Positions 23,772-32,734 are shown, counted from the stretch's first letter. The stretch: 64,000 nucleotides of DNA from CBDCKN01 sp965219035 (GCA_965219035.1 CBDCMR010000004.1:1240001-1304000); one strand, 5' to 3'. Program-made: numbers and translations. The notes: a model not told the origin generated them from the letters alone.

Positions 23772-26700
23772 ACCGAGCCGGTCCGGCGGCGGACGCACCT
23801 GAGGTCACGGACATGGAGGTCCCACCCGCAGCCCCCGACCCCAGCCTACCGGAAACGGAGGCCGAAGAATCGTCCTCTGACATCGACTCCCTTCAGTACC
23901 TCAACCTCGAGTCGGACGACGATCGTACCCAGGAGCGGACGACCGTCTACTGGATTCTGGTGGCGGTCCTCTTCATGGGAGCCAGTCTCTTCAGGCGCTT
24001 CCCGTTCGCCGACGACCCGGCCCGGCACGTCATCTGGGAGTTCATAAGCACCACGTTGGCGTTCGTCGTCGGTAGCCTCTCGTTGGTCCGGTACTACAGC
24101 AAGAAGCAAGACACCTTCCTCTTCATCGGGACGGGCTTCCTCGGCGCGGGAGCCCTGAACGGGTACCACGCCGTCATGACCTCCGTCCTGGTGGGTGGAG
24201 GCGCCACGGGTCTCCAGACGGCCGACGGTGTGGCGTGGTCGTGGACGGCGTCACGGCTCTTCCTCTCCCTGTTCCTCTTTGCCACGGTCTTCCTGTGGTC
24301 GAAGGAGGAGGGGTTCCAGGAGGGCCGCATCAACGAGCGTTGGGTGTTCACGATGGGGGCGATCCTGGCCGTCACGGTGTTCGTCATCTTCTCGGCGCTG
24401 GGCTTCCCTCGGGAGGCGAGCGGCGTCCTGTCTTTCGTTCCCCTCATTCGCGCCTATTACCCGGACCTCTTGGTGATACGTCCCGCGGAGTTCTTTCCTG
24501 CGCTCTTCTTCTTCGCCGCGTGGGCTGGGTATCTGCGACGAGGCCAGTGGCGGACGGAGCCCTTCGAGCACTGGCTGCTGATCTCGCTCATGATCAGCGT
24601 GTTCGTTCACGCCATGTACATGTCGCAGGCCACAAGCGAGTTCGACGGCATGGCGGACGCGGCTCACCTCCTGAAGATCAGCGCCCATATATGCGTGCTT
24701 GCGGGCCTTATGGTGAGTGTCTTCGTGACGTTTCGGTCCGAGACCGATGCCCTGCGAGCCGTGCGCGACACCAACCTGGCCATGGCTCGGGAGGTGAAAG
24801 ACAGGACCGAGGCCGAGCACCGACTCCGGGATTTTCTCGATAACGCCAACGACCTGATCCAGATCACGGATGCGGAGGGCGCCCTCGTCTACGTAAATCG
24901 GGCGTGGCAGGCCGCCTTCGGCTACAAGGACAGCGAGGTCGAGGGGAAGAACGTCTTCGACGTGCTGGAGCCCCTGGACCGAACTGGTCTGGAGGAGGTC
25001 TTCCAGTCCCTGCGCGATGGTGGCTCCCTCGAGCGCTACATCTCCGAGTTCCGCACCCAGACGGGCGAGCCGGTCATCTGCTCCATCAGCGCCACCCCAA
25101 GTCGCGACAACGGGAAGGTCGTGGCCATCCGGTCCATCATTCGAGACGTGACCGAGACCATGATGGCGGAGCGGGATCTCGCGGCCTCGCAGGCGAACTT
25201 GAACGCCCTGGTGGAGAACACCGGTGACATCATCTGGTCGGTCGACAGCCAAGACCGTCTCATCACCTTCAACTCCGCCTTCGCTCTGGCGGTGGAGGCT
25301 CGTACGGGCCTCGAGCCCCAGGTCGGCGACGCCCCCGAAGATCTCTATCCCGAGGACCAGGCTGCCTGGTACCGGGAGATCTACGGCATCGTCCTCAATG
25401 GAAAGCGGATGTCCCGCGTGCGAGCCGATGAGGTGGGCGGCGAGCTGCGGCACTTCGAGCTCTTCTTCAGCCCCATCCAGGACCAGCAGGGATCGTCGGG
25501 CGTCGTGGTTTTCGGCAAGGATATCAGTAGGAGGAGGCGAGCCGAGGAAGATCTCGTCACGGCCAAGGAGGAGGCCGAGGCTGCCAACCGGGCCAAGAGC
25601 CAATTCCTCGCGAACATGAGCCATGAGCTGCGCACGCCGCTCAACTCTGTCATCGGCTTCGCCAACATCCTCCTGAAGAACAAGAAGAAGAACCTGGAGA
25701 AATCCGACCTGGGGTTCTTGGAGAGGATCCAGGTCAACGGCAAGCACCTGCTCGTGCTCATCAACGAGATCCTCGACCTGGCGAAGGTCGAATCCGGGCG
25801 GCTGGAGCTGGATCTTCACACCGTCTCCCTGCCTACCCTGGTCAACGATGCTGTAGCGTTGGTGGATGGGCAGATCAGGCAGAAGCAGGGAAAGGTCGAA
25901 GTGCGAGTCGAAATCCCGGACGTGGTCGACGACTTCGACGCCGATTCGGCCAAGCTGAAGCAGGTTATCGTGAACCTGCTGGGGAACGCCCTCAAGTTCA
26001 CCGAGACCGGTGAGATCGTTGTTCGGGCGACCGTCGAGGAGGGCACGAGCACGCCGGCCACTGTCGAGATCCAGGACAGCGGGATCGGGATCCCACCCGA
26101 ACGGCTGGGGGCGATCTTCGAGGCCTTCCAGCAAGCCGAGGCCGGCACCGCCCGCCAGTTCGGCGGCACTGGGCTGGGTTTGACGATTTCGCGATCCATG
26201 TGCCTGCTCATGGGTTATGACCTCACGGTGGAGAGCGAGGTGGGGAAGGGAACCACCTTCGCGATCGAGTTCACCGGTGGGCTCGAGGTGGTCGAACAGC
26301 CAGATGGCGATGTGGAGGCAGAGGAGGGCGCCGAATCGTCCGGGGATGGTGCGCCGGTCGAGGTCGGGGCTCCGGAAGGCGACGGAGGAACGCCAGTGCC
26401 TGACGCGGCGGCACCAATGCGGCCCCAGGCCGAGATCCAGCACTTCAAGGTCCTGGTCATAGACGACGAGGTGGACTCCCGGGTCCTGATGCAGCACTAC
26501 CTGGGCGAGTTCGGGTGTGAGGTCCTGGAGGCTGTGTCGGGGGCGGAGGGACTGGCTATGGCGCGGGAGCACCGGCCCGACCTCATCACACTCGACCTGC
26601 AGATGCCGGAGATGGACGGCTGGGAGGTGCTCCGACGCCTGAAGGCCGACGCCGAAGTGAAGGATATCCCCGTGGTCGTGGTCAGCATCGTGGCCACCGA

Positions 26701-27205
26701 GGGGCGAGGCCGCCTCTTGGGCGCCATCGATCTTCTCAACAAGCCCGTCGATCGGACGCAACTGCTTCGCGTGTTGTGGCGCAACCTCGTGAATCGAGCA
26801 GAGCATCGGGTTCTCGTCGTAGACGACGATCCCGAGGTCCACAGGCTCATCACGGCCCAGCTGAAATCGGAGGGCTTGGACGTCCACTGCGTAACCTCCG
26901 GGGAGGAAGCCTTGGAGGAGGTGGCGAGGGAGACGCCCGGGGCCATCCTCCTGGACCTGGCCATGCCGGGCATGCACGGTCTCACCTTCCTCGATCGGCT
27001 CCGGGAGAATCCATACCACATGGGTCTTCCGGTGATCGTCATCACGGGCAAGAACCTCTCTGATGCGGAAATGGAGCTCCTGTCCGACAAGGTTTCGGGG
27101 GTGGTTCTGAAGGGGGACGGGTTCGCCGATCGGCTGCGCAGCTTCCTGACCACGCTCTTCCCATTGGCGTCGGCCGAAGCGGATGGCGGATCGACCGACG
27201 GTTGA
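23768..27205 (+). CDS. Hybrid sensor histidine kinase with membrane sensor, two PAS and two receiver domains
   Basis: 1145 residues. Domain order: acidic tail (1-55), about eight membrane helices (58-325, MASE-like sensor), PAS (about 345-460), PAS (about 465-590), HisKA with the phosphoacceptor His619 in NMSHELRTP, HATPase_c (about 715-845; NLLGNALKF, DSGIGIPPE, GGTGLGLTIS), receiver 1 (about 893-1010, Asp943) and receiver 2 (about 1013-1135, Asp1063). Receiver 2 reads VITGKNLSD and lacks the usual KP motif, having VLKGDGF instead. It is the signalling hub of the Hpt-regulator-kinase operon; the signal sensed is unknown. The start is GTG 23768, overlapping the regulator's stop. Confidence 0.93.
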   Translation: MNRAGPAADAPEVTDMEVPPAAPDPSLPETEAEESSSDIDSLQYLNLESDDDRTQERTTVYWILVAVLFMGASLFRRFPFADDPARHVIWEFISTTLAFVVGSLSLVRYYSKKQDTFLFIGTGFLGAGALNGYHAVMTSVLVGGGATGLQTADGVAWSWTASRLFLSLFLFATVFLWSKEEGFQEGRINERWVFTMGAILAVTVFVIFSALGFPREASGVLSFVPLIRAYYPDLLVIRPAEFFPALFFFAAWAGYLRRGQWRTEPFEHWLLISLMISVFVHAMYMSQATSEFDGMADAAHLLKISAHICVLAGLMVSVFVTFRSETDALRAVRDTNLAMAREVKDRTEAEHRLRDFLDNANDLIQITDAEGALVYVNRAWQAAFGYKDSEVEGKNVFDVLEPLDRTGLEEVFQSLRDGGSLERYISEFRTQTGEPVICSISATPSRDNGKVVAIRSIIRDVTETMMAERDLAASQANLNALVENTGDIIWSVDSQDRLITFNSAFALAVEARTGLEPQVGDAPEDLYPEDQAAWYREIYGIVLNGKRMSRVRADEVGGELRHFELFFSPIQDQQGSSGVVVFGKDISRRRRAEEDLVTAKEEAEAANRAKSQFLANMSHELRTPLNSVIGFANILLKNKKKNLEKSDLGFLERIQVNGKHLLVLINEILDLAKVESGRLELDLHTVSLPTLVNDAVALVDGQIRQKQGKVEVRVEIPDVVDDFDADSAKLKQVIVNLLGNALKFTETGEIVVRATVEEGTSTPATVEIQDSGIGIPPERLGAIFEAFQQAEAGTARQFGGTGLGLTISRSMCLLMGYDLTVESEVGKGTTFAIEFTGGLEVVEQPDGDVEAEEGAESSGDGAPVEVGAPEGDGGTPVPDAAAPMRPQAEIQHFKVLVIDDEVDSRVLMQHYLGEFGCEVLEAVSGAEGLAMAREHRPDLITLDLQMPEMDGWEVLRRLKADAEVKDIPVVVVSIVATEGRGRLLGAIDLLNKPVDRTQLLRVLWRNLVNRAEHRVLVVDDDPEVHRLITAQLKSEGLDVHCVTSGEEALEEVARETPGAILLDLAMPGMHGLTFLDRLRENPYHMGLPVIVITGKNLSDAEMELLSDKVSGVVLKGDGFADRLRSFLTTLFPLASAEADGGSTDG

Positions 27206-28623
27206 GAGGCATGCCTGAGTTCGTTCTGCGGAGCCCGTTGAATCACCCTCTCGACAACGTCTTCGCCTGGCATATGCGCCCAGGGGCCCTCGAGCGCCTC
27301 ATTCCGCCCTGGGAGGGCGTCGAGATCCTGAAGCGCTCAGGCACACCGGCCGACGGCGGCCGGATCCTCTTCCGGGTTCGACGCGGACCCACCGATGTCA
27401 AGTGGGAGGTGAGGCACACCGACTTCGAGGAGGGCGTGTCGTTCCGGGACGAGCAGACTCGCGGTCCGTTCACGCGATGGGTCCACACGCACCGATTCGA
27501 GCCCACGGAGACGGGCGGGTGCCAGGTGGAGGATCACGTGGACTGGGAGCTCCCCATGGGCGTGGCGGGGCAGCTGCTCGGAGGATCCACCGTGGAGCAC
27601 GAGCTCGAGCGCCTCTTCACGTTCCGGCACCAGAGGCTTGCCAACGATCTCGACCGCATCGACCGCTACCGGGAGGACCGGACCCTGAAGGTCGGCGTGA
27701 CCGGCTCTACCGGCCTCATCGGCCATGCCCTGTGCGCCATGCTCACCACGGGGGGACACCGGGTCGTCCGGCTGCGACGCGATGCAGGGGCGCTCGGCCC
27801 CGACGACGCGCTCTGGAATCCAAGTGGCGAGCCCGAGGACATGAGCAAGCTTGAGGGACTGGACGCGGTCGTGCACTTGGCCGGGGAGCCTCTGCTGGGC
27901 CTTCGATGGACCGACGAGAAGAAGAAGCGCATCTGGCAGAGCCGTGTGAAGGCGACGGAGTGGCTGGCCCGCACCCTCGCCCAGCTGAGACGGCCTCCCC
28001 GGGTGCTCGTGGCCTCCTCGGCCGTGGGGTACTACGGCGACCGGGGCAATCAGGTGCTCACGGAGAGCTCCAAGCCCGGAAAGGGGTTTCTCGCGGAGCT
28101 CTGTAAGGCCTGGGAAGAGGCTACGCGACCGGCCGCCAGAATGGCCATTCGGGTTGTGAACCTCCGTGGCGGCTTGGTCCTGACGCCGGCTGGAGGCGCA
28201 TTGGGCACCATGCTCCTCCCCTTCAAGGTGGGGATCGGGGGTCGGCTGGGAAGCGGCCGGCAGTACGTGAGCTGGATCGATCACGATGACATGCTGAGCT
28301 TGATCCTCCACGTGATACGTACCGACACGATACGGGGGCCCGTGAACGCCACCACGCCCTATCCCGTGCCCAACTCGACATTCACCAACACCTTGGGCAG
28401 GGTGCTCCGCCGACCGACCCTCGTGCCCGTCCCCAACCTGGCGGTGAAGGCTCTCTTCGGGGAGATGGGCACCGAAATGTTGCTCTCGAGTGCTCGGGCG
28501 CGACCGGCCGTGGCCGAGGAGACCGGCTTCGAATTCGTATATCCCGGGTTGGAGGAGTCGTTGCGGTATCAGCTGGGCAGGGAAGTCGTCCCGCCGCACC
28601 TCGGTACTCGGACAGGCTCCTGA
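27202..28623 (+). CDS. TIGR01777-type SDR epimerase with N-terminal SRPBCC domain
   Basis: 473 residues. Residues 1-150 form a START/SRPBCC-like ligand-binding domain (PLDNVFAWHMRPGALERLIPPWEG). From about 155 a YfcH-type atypical SDR begins with VGVTGSTGLIGHALC; it continues with VVHLAGEPL, RWTDEKKKRIWQSRV and SSAVGYYGDRG, then a DUF1731-like end. The start is given as TTG 27202, which overlaps the kinase stop (TTGA), in line with its neighbours; ATG 27211 is possible. The substrate is unknown. The 3' end overlaps the convergent trmH by 55 bases. Confidence 0.87.
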   Translation: MRGMPEFVLRSPLNHPLDNVFAWHMRPGALERLIPPWEGVEILKRSGTPADGGRILFRVRRGPTDVKWEVRHTDFEEGVSFRDEQTRGPFTRWVHTHRFEPTETGGCQVEDHVDWELPMGVAGQLLGGSTVEHELERLFTFRHQRLANDLDRIDRYREDRTLKVGVTGSTGLIGHALCAMLTTGGHRVVRLRRDAGALGPDDALWNPSGEPEDMSKLEGLDAVVHLAGEPLLGLRWTDEKKKRIWQSRVKATEWLARTLAQLRRPPRVLVASSAVGYYGDRGNQVLTESSKPGKGFLAELCKAWEEATRPAARMAIRVVNLRGGLVLTPAGGALGTMLLPFKVGIGGRLGSGRQYVSWIDHDDMLSLILHVIRTDTIRGPVNATTPYPVPNSTFTNTLGRVLRRPTLVPVPNLAVKALFGEMGTEMLLSSARARPAVAEETGFEFVYPGLEESLRYQLGREVVPPHLGTRTGS

Positions 28624-29273
28624 TCCGCGTGCACGAACCCGCCGTCGGGACTCAGCGCCGGGTAGGGCGTTCCTCGCTCCCGGTAGTGCCGGGCCACCCG
28701 TGGATAGGCCCACTCGAAGAGGATCCGCTCGAACTCGGTCTCGTCGAGGCGGGAGGCGTCGTACATGCCGGCAGCCTGCCTCTGACGGAAGGCCTCGAAG
28801 AGCAGGATCGCCGTGGCCACCGAGACGTTGAAGGAGTGGGCCATCCCCACCATGGGGATCACGACGTGTTCGTCGGCGAGAGCGAGCCCCTCCTCGCTGA
28901 GTCCCAGGAGCTCCGCACCCATCATGATGGCCGTGGGCTGGGTGTAGTCGACGGCGCGGAAGTCCGTAGCGTCGGGTCCGGGGTGGGCCGCCAGTACGCG
29001 GAATCCTAGGCCCTTCAAGGTCTCAACGGCGTCTCGGGTGGTGGCGTGCCGGACCACCTTGACCCACTTGGACGTGCCTGCGGACGTGTGTCCGTGGAGG
29101 TCCAACCCCTCCGTTGGCGGCACCGCGTGGGCCTCCAGCACGCCCACGGCATCGCAGTTGCGTAGGATGGCCGAGAGGTTGTGGCTCTTATGGACCTGCT
29201 CCATGAGCACCGTAAGGTCAGGCTGGCGCCGGCGCAGTGCCGAGGCGAGCTTGGAAAAGCGCTCGGGGTTCAT
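28569..29273 (-). CDS. trmH: tRNA (guanosine-18-2'-O)-methyltransferase TrmH
   Basis: 234 residues with SpoU-type motifs: motif 1 KSHNLSAILRNCDAVG, motif 2 IMMGAELLGLS and motif 3 VVIPMVGMAHSFNVSVATAILLFE. A SpoU_methylase_C-like tail (RHYRERGTP) follows. It methylates G18 in the tRNA D-loop. The last 18 residues are encoded within the end of the convergent SDR gene and include the 17-base repeat, so this tail is probably an extension created by that repeat. The start is ATG 29273. Confidence 0.9.
   Translation of the reverse strand: MNPERFSKLASALRRRQPDLTVLMEQVHKSHNLSAILRNCDAVGVLEAHAVPPTEGLDLHGHTSAGTSKWVKVVRHATTRDAVETLKGLGFRVLAAHPGPDATDFRAVDYTQPTAIMMGAELLGLSEEGLALADEHVVIPMVGMAHSFNVSVATAILLFEAFRQRQAAGMYDASRLDETEFERILFEWAYPRVARHYRERGTPYPALSPDGGFVHADQEPVRVPRCGGTTSLPS
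28605..28621. repeat. 17-base repeat at a convergent gene junction, copy 2
   Basis: Identical to 20044-20060. Here it codes for the last residues of the SDR protein on the plus strand (its TGA starts at the repeat's last base) and for QEPVRV of TrmH on the minus strand. Confidence 0.5.
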
Positions 29274-29398
29274 CGATGGCAGGGGGTCCGGGGGGCGGGT
29301 GTGATGTCTTCGATTGCCCTCGTTGTCGGTTGCTCAATAGAATGGCGACTTGTCGTGGCCCTGACCATGGTCGGGACGGGTCGGGATCCACCGTTCAG

Positions 29399-29671
29399 AT
29401 GAACCTCAGTCAGATCCACGGCCGCACCTGGGCTATCCTCATCGCTCGAGCCATTCTCGGCCTGATCTTCTTCATGGCCGGGCTGTGGAAGTTGTTCACG
29501 CTTGGCCCCGTTGGTCATGCTCGCCGCTGGTTCGTTGGGCCCTATGCGGACACGTTTCTGCCGATGTGGTCTCTGTGGGCGGTAGGGACTGTCGTTCCAT
29601 TCGTGGAATTCGTTGAAGGCGCCTTGGATCGCATGTCCGTGGGTTATTGGCTCGCTTGGAGGAAGCCCTAG
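29399..29671 (+). CDS. Short DoxX-like membrane protein
   Basis: 90 residues from ATG 29399. ARAILGLIFFMAGLWKLF is the typical first helix of DoxX proteins, followed by WSLWAVGTVVPFVEFVEG, the second-helix motif. DoxX proteins usually have four helices and about 120-140 residues, so this one is short, lacking helices 3-4. The stop TAG overlaps the GTG start of the next membrane protein, and a GGAGG lies inside its end, so the end is real rather than an obvious frameshift. Function unknown; membrane redox roles have been proposed for the family. Confidence 0.6.
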   Translation: MNLSQIHGRTWAILIARAILGLIFFMAGLWKLFTLGPVGHARRWFVGPYADTFLPMWSLWAVGTVVPFVEFVEGALDRMSVGYWLAWRKP

Positions 29672-30273
29672 TGTCCCAATCTCGCTGGGTTGTCCCTTCA
29701 GTTCTGGGAGCGTGGCTTCTCGCCGCGACTGCGGTCGGTGCGGCCGGCCTTCTGGTCGACCTCGTACCACCGTGGCCGCAGGTCATTATGGTTGGGCTCA
29801 CGCTTCTGAGTCTCGCCCTCCTATGGTCCGACGGACCTGTGCGTCGATGGGCAGCGCGAGTTGATGCGCGGCTATTCGTGGCCTTCCATATCACGCGATT
29901 TGTTGGCGTCTATTTCCTTGTCTTATATGGGCGAGGGCAGTTGCCGTACGAGTTCGCGGTGATCGGTGGCTGGGGTGACATCATCATCGCGACGTTGGCG
30001 GTTTTACTGATCGCGACAGGTCCGCCCGACGGACCGCGGCGCACGGCATACTTGGTGTGGAATGCAGCCGGTCTGGCGGATATTCTCTTCGTCGTAGCGA
30101 CTGCTACCCGACTTGCTCTGGCGGATCCGACATCCTTGGCTCCCATGCTGCGCCTTCCACTCAGCCTATTGATCACGTTCGTTGTGCCAATCGTCATTGC
30201 TACGCATATCTGGCTCTTTCGTCGACTAGGGAAGAGTGATGACGGCCTGGTGAGCCGGAACCCTGGTGGGTAA
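29671..30273 (+). CDS. Hypothetical six-helix membrane protein
   Basis: 200 residues from GTG 29671, which has a perfect GGAGG at 29658-29662. About six hydrophobic segments, beginning VVPSVLGAWLLAATAVGAAG, with RFVGVYFLVLYGRGQLP in the middle and a charged end after WLFRRLGK. I do not recognise the family. Start and the DoxX stop share one base, indicating translational coupling. Confidence 0.65.
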   Translation: MSQSRWVVPSVLGAWLLAATAVGAAGLLVDLVPPWPQVIMVGLTLLSLALLWSDGPVRRWAARVDARLFVAFHITRFVGVYFLVLYGRGQLPYEFAVIGGWGDIIIATLAVLLIATGPPDGPRRTAYLVWNAAGLADILFVVATATRLALADPTSLAPMLRLPLSLLITFVVPIVIATHIWLFRRLGKSDDGLVSRNPGG

Positions 30274-30337
30274 CAGATTCTGAGCCTGTGGATGTGCTCG
30301 GGGACGGCGGGAACGGTCCACGAGGGTGAGGGCGACC

Positions 30338-30370
30338 CGTACGTATACTCACAGTATAAAGATACGTACG
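30338..30370. repeat. Nested inverted repeat between convergent genes
   Basis: An inner perfect stem TATACT-cac-AGTATA (30344-30358) is enclosed by CGTACGTAT (30338-30346) and ATACGTACG (30362-30370). The AT-rich element sits between converging genes; it may be a terminator or a protein-binding site. Confidence 0.5.
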
Positions 30371-30387
30371 CCTCTCCGAAGAGCAAC

Positions 30388-31056
30388 TCAAGCTCGTGGG
30401 CCTATGAGCATCATGAGGGAGAGGAGGAAAATCATGAGGTTCACGCCCAGCACGAGCAGCGTCAGGATCCCTCCGATGAAGCCCCCGAATCGAGCTAGGC
30501 CGACCCACGCGGAAACTGCGAGGACGGCGCCGATGATCCCACCCCGTGGGTCGAAGACGGCAACGGGTATCGGCGCGAAGGCGAGGCATCCCACGACCGG
30601 GATATAGAGTATGACCAAATCCTGCCGATCTGTTCTGGGAGTCTGGTACGAGATCTCGTCCTCGCCACTCTCATCGTGAGCGAACGTCATCGAGAGGGCG
30701 AGCTCCAGGACCGCCTCACGCTCATCGGTCTGGGAATTCCAAAGCAGGTGGAGCAGCTTACCCCTCCACATGTGAACCACGGCCGTCGTCTCTTCTCCCA
30801 GTTCCCACCCGCGGGGAAAGGCTGTCGGTACCAGAGTGCCATCGTCCTGTACCAGCTTGTCAGCCTTCTCGAGGAGTACGGGATCGTGGTTCCACCTCGC
30901 TATTGATTCCTCTAGTCGCTTGTCGTCTATGGAGATACGCGGGATACCGTGGGCCTCGAGCAGGTCGTTTGCCTTCAGCAGCTTGGCGGCATTCCCCCAG
31001 ATCAGATGCCCATCGATCCATGGGCTCGCAGTCTTGGTGTTACGTTGGACGATCAC
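30388..31056 (-). CDS. Hypothetical protein with C-terminal membrane helices
   Basis: 222 residues from GTG 31056. The N-terminal 140 residues look soluble (PWIDGHLIWGNAAKLLKAND, then a tryptophan- and acidic-rich middle); the last 75 form two to three hydrophobic helices rich in glycine. The frame remains open for a further 32 codons upstream to a TAG at 31153-31155, and those codons (for example FFDLTSTEGERILAFAK) look protein-like, so the true start or N-terminus may be missing. I do not recognise a family. Confidence 0.5.
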   Translation of the reverse strand: MIVQRNTKTASPWIDGHLIWGNAAKLLKANDLLEAHGIPRISIDDKRLEESIARWNHDPVLLEKADKLVQDDGTLVPTAFPRGWELGEETTAVVHMWRGKLLHLLWNSQTDEREAVLELALSMTFAHDESGEDEISYQTPRTDRQDLVILYIPVVGCLAFAPIPVAVFDPRGGIIGAVLAVSAWVGLARFGGFIGGILTLLVLGVNLMIFLLSLMMLIGPRA

Positions 31057-31464
31057 GGCTATTCGGTCTGGAGCCTTGGCAAAGGCCAGGATCCTCTCAC
31101 CTTCCGTCGATGTGAGGTCAAAGAACTTGGAAGCTCCATCGCGACATCTGGCCTACGAGTCGGAGCCAACCTGCGTGAGCCGCGCTTGGTGGGGCGCATG
31201 CGGGGGCACTTCTCGGCATCAAGTTTGGAGTGCGACATGCACGGCGAATAACGGCCCTCTAAGCCGCGAGGGCGCTTCCCTTCACATCTGGATACAACGG
31301 GACCAAGAGTAGCCCTACGATAACGCGAACCCGATGATGCACCACCTAACACGCAGATATCAGGGATTTCCCCACTGGCGCAGAATCACGTTTTGGGCGC
31401 ATAGTGGATCTGAGTCAATAGGCCGCTTTTCCCCGGCGGCGGAAGAGGACCCATGAAGCACGTC
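31057..31464. other. Non-coding gap before the IS element
   Basis: Apart from the possible N-terminal extension of the hypothetical gene on the minus strand (31056-31152), I see no supported gene. The stretch is less GC-rich than the chromosome core. Confidence 0.4.
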
Positions 31465-31535
31465 AAACTGAGGTGGTCCCGGTTTTTTGGACAGGTCGTT
31501 AAGGTGGATTCCAGAGCGGAAGAGGAGGCACCGAG

Positions 31536-31823
31536 ATGGCCAGGAAGAGACGGCGGTTCACGGCGGAGTTCAAGGCACGGGTAGCGCTCGAGGCGCTGCG
31601 CGAGCGGGACAGCGTGCAGGCGATCGCGGCGCGGCACGAGCTTCATCCGAACCAGGTGACCACATGGAAGCGGCAGCTGCTCGAAGGGCTGCCGGAGGTG
31701 TTTGCCGGGGGCGCGGGCCGCAAGGCCGCCCTGGAGCACGAGGCGAAGATCCGGGACCTGCACGCCAAGATCGGGGAGCTCACGGTCGAGCGGGATTTTT
31801 TTCGGCGCGGGCTCAAGCGCTGA
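31536..31823 (+). CDS. IS3-family transposase OrfA (helix-turn-helix)
   Basis: 95 residues. KRRRFTAEFKARVALEAL and HELHPNQVTTWKRQLLEG form the HTH that binds the IS ends; a leucine-zipper region follows (HEAKIRDLHAKIGELTVER). A GAGGAGG site precedes the ATG. Near its end a run of seven T (31796-31802) in the gat-ttt-ttt context is a -1 slippery site that would fuse it to OrfB. Confidence 0.9.
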   Translation: MARKRRRFTAEFKARVALEALRERDSVQAIAARHELHPNQVTTWKRQLLEGLPEVFAGGAGRKAALEHEAKIRDLHAKIGELTVERDFFRRGLKR

Positions 31824-31843
31824 GCCGGGCGGAGCGGGGGCGG

Positions 31844-32659
31844 ATGATCGAGCGGGACGGACCGCTGAGTCTTTCGAGGCAGTGCGCGCTGCTGGGCGTG
31901 AGCCGGTCGTCGCAGTACTACCGGCCGAAGGGGGAGAGCGCCGAGGACCTGGCGCTCATGCGGCGCATGGACGGGCTCCACATGGCGTATCCGTTCTACG
32001 GGAGCCGGCAGCTGATGCGGCATCTGCGCCGCGAGGGCGTTGCCGCGGGCCGGCACCGGATCCGGCGGCTCATGCGCCTGATGGGGATGGAGGCGACCTA
32101 CCGGCGGCCGCGCACGAGCGTGGCGAGTCCGGAGCACCGGGTCTTCCCCTATCTGCTGCGGGGCCTCACGATCTCGCGGGCGGACCACGTGTGGTGCGCG
32201 GACATCACCTATGTCCCGGTGACGCAAGGGTTTTTCTACCTGGTGGCCGTGATGGACTGGGCGACCCGGCACGTGCTCGCCTGGCGGCTGTCGAACACGA
32301 TGGACGCGTCGTTCTGCGTCCAGGCGCTGGACGACGCGCTGGGCTGGAGGGCTCCGGAGATCCTCAATACGGATCAGGGCTCCCAGTTCACCAGCGAGAC
32401 GTTCGCCGACCGGGTGCTGGGTGCGGGCGTGCGCTTCTCGATGGACGGCCGGGGCCGCTTCCTCGACAACATCTTCATCGAGCGGCTGTGGCGGTCGCTG
32501 AAGTACGAGGCGGTGTACCTCTACGAGCTCCGGGACGGGCCCGACGCCCAACGCATCATCGGCTCGTGGATCGACTTCTACAACGAAGCGCGCCCGCACT
32601 CGTCGCTGGGCGGACGGACGCCGGGCGAGGCCTATCGCGAAGGCGCGGAGGTGTGGTGA
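31844..32659 (+). CDS. IS3-family transposase OrfB (DDE integrase domain)
   Basis: From ATG 31844 it has 271 residues; in vivo it is probably made as an OrfAB fusion by -1 slippage at 31796-31802. It has an HTH_21-like start (YPFYGSRQLMRHLRREG) and an rve core with acidic residues in WCADITYVPV, ILNTDQGSQFTS and the ...NIFIERLWRSLKYEAVY segment, ending PHSSLGGRTPGEAY. It appears intact, so the element may be active. Confidence 0.9.
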   Translation: MIERDGPLSLSRQCALLGVSRSSQYYRPKGESAEDLALMRRMDGLHMAYPFYGSRQLMRHLRREGVAAGRHRIRRLMRLMGMEATYRRPRTSVASPEHRVFPYLLRGLTISRADHVWCADITYVPVTQGFFYLVAVMDWATRHVLAWRLSNTMDASFCVQALDDALGWRAPEILNTDQGSQFTSETFADRVLGAGVRFSMDGRGRFLDNIFIERLWRSLKYEAVYLYELRDGPDAQRIIGSWIDFYNEARPHSSLGGRTPGEAYREGAEVW

Positions 32660-32734
32660 GGACGATCCGGCGCGACGCCACCCAACCGGCGCAACGACGC
32701 CTGCGATCGTCGCGGGATCTACGCGCGGCCCTTC

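Noticed and set aside
24251..27019. 922-codon minus-strand frame under the hybrid kinase
   Set aside because: Antisense shadow; the opposite strand encodes all kinase and receiver motifs.
29660..29680. ctagtgtccc motif as a third copy of the repeat at 11089 and 15987
   Set aside because: Only ten bases match, and the AAGTGTCTCGG core is absent; here it is simply the DoxX stop and next start.
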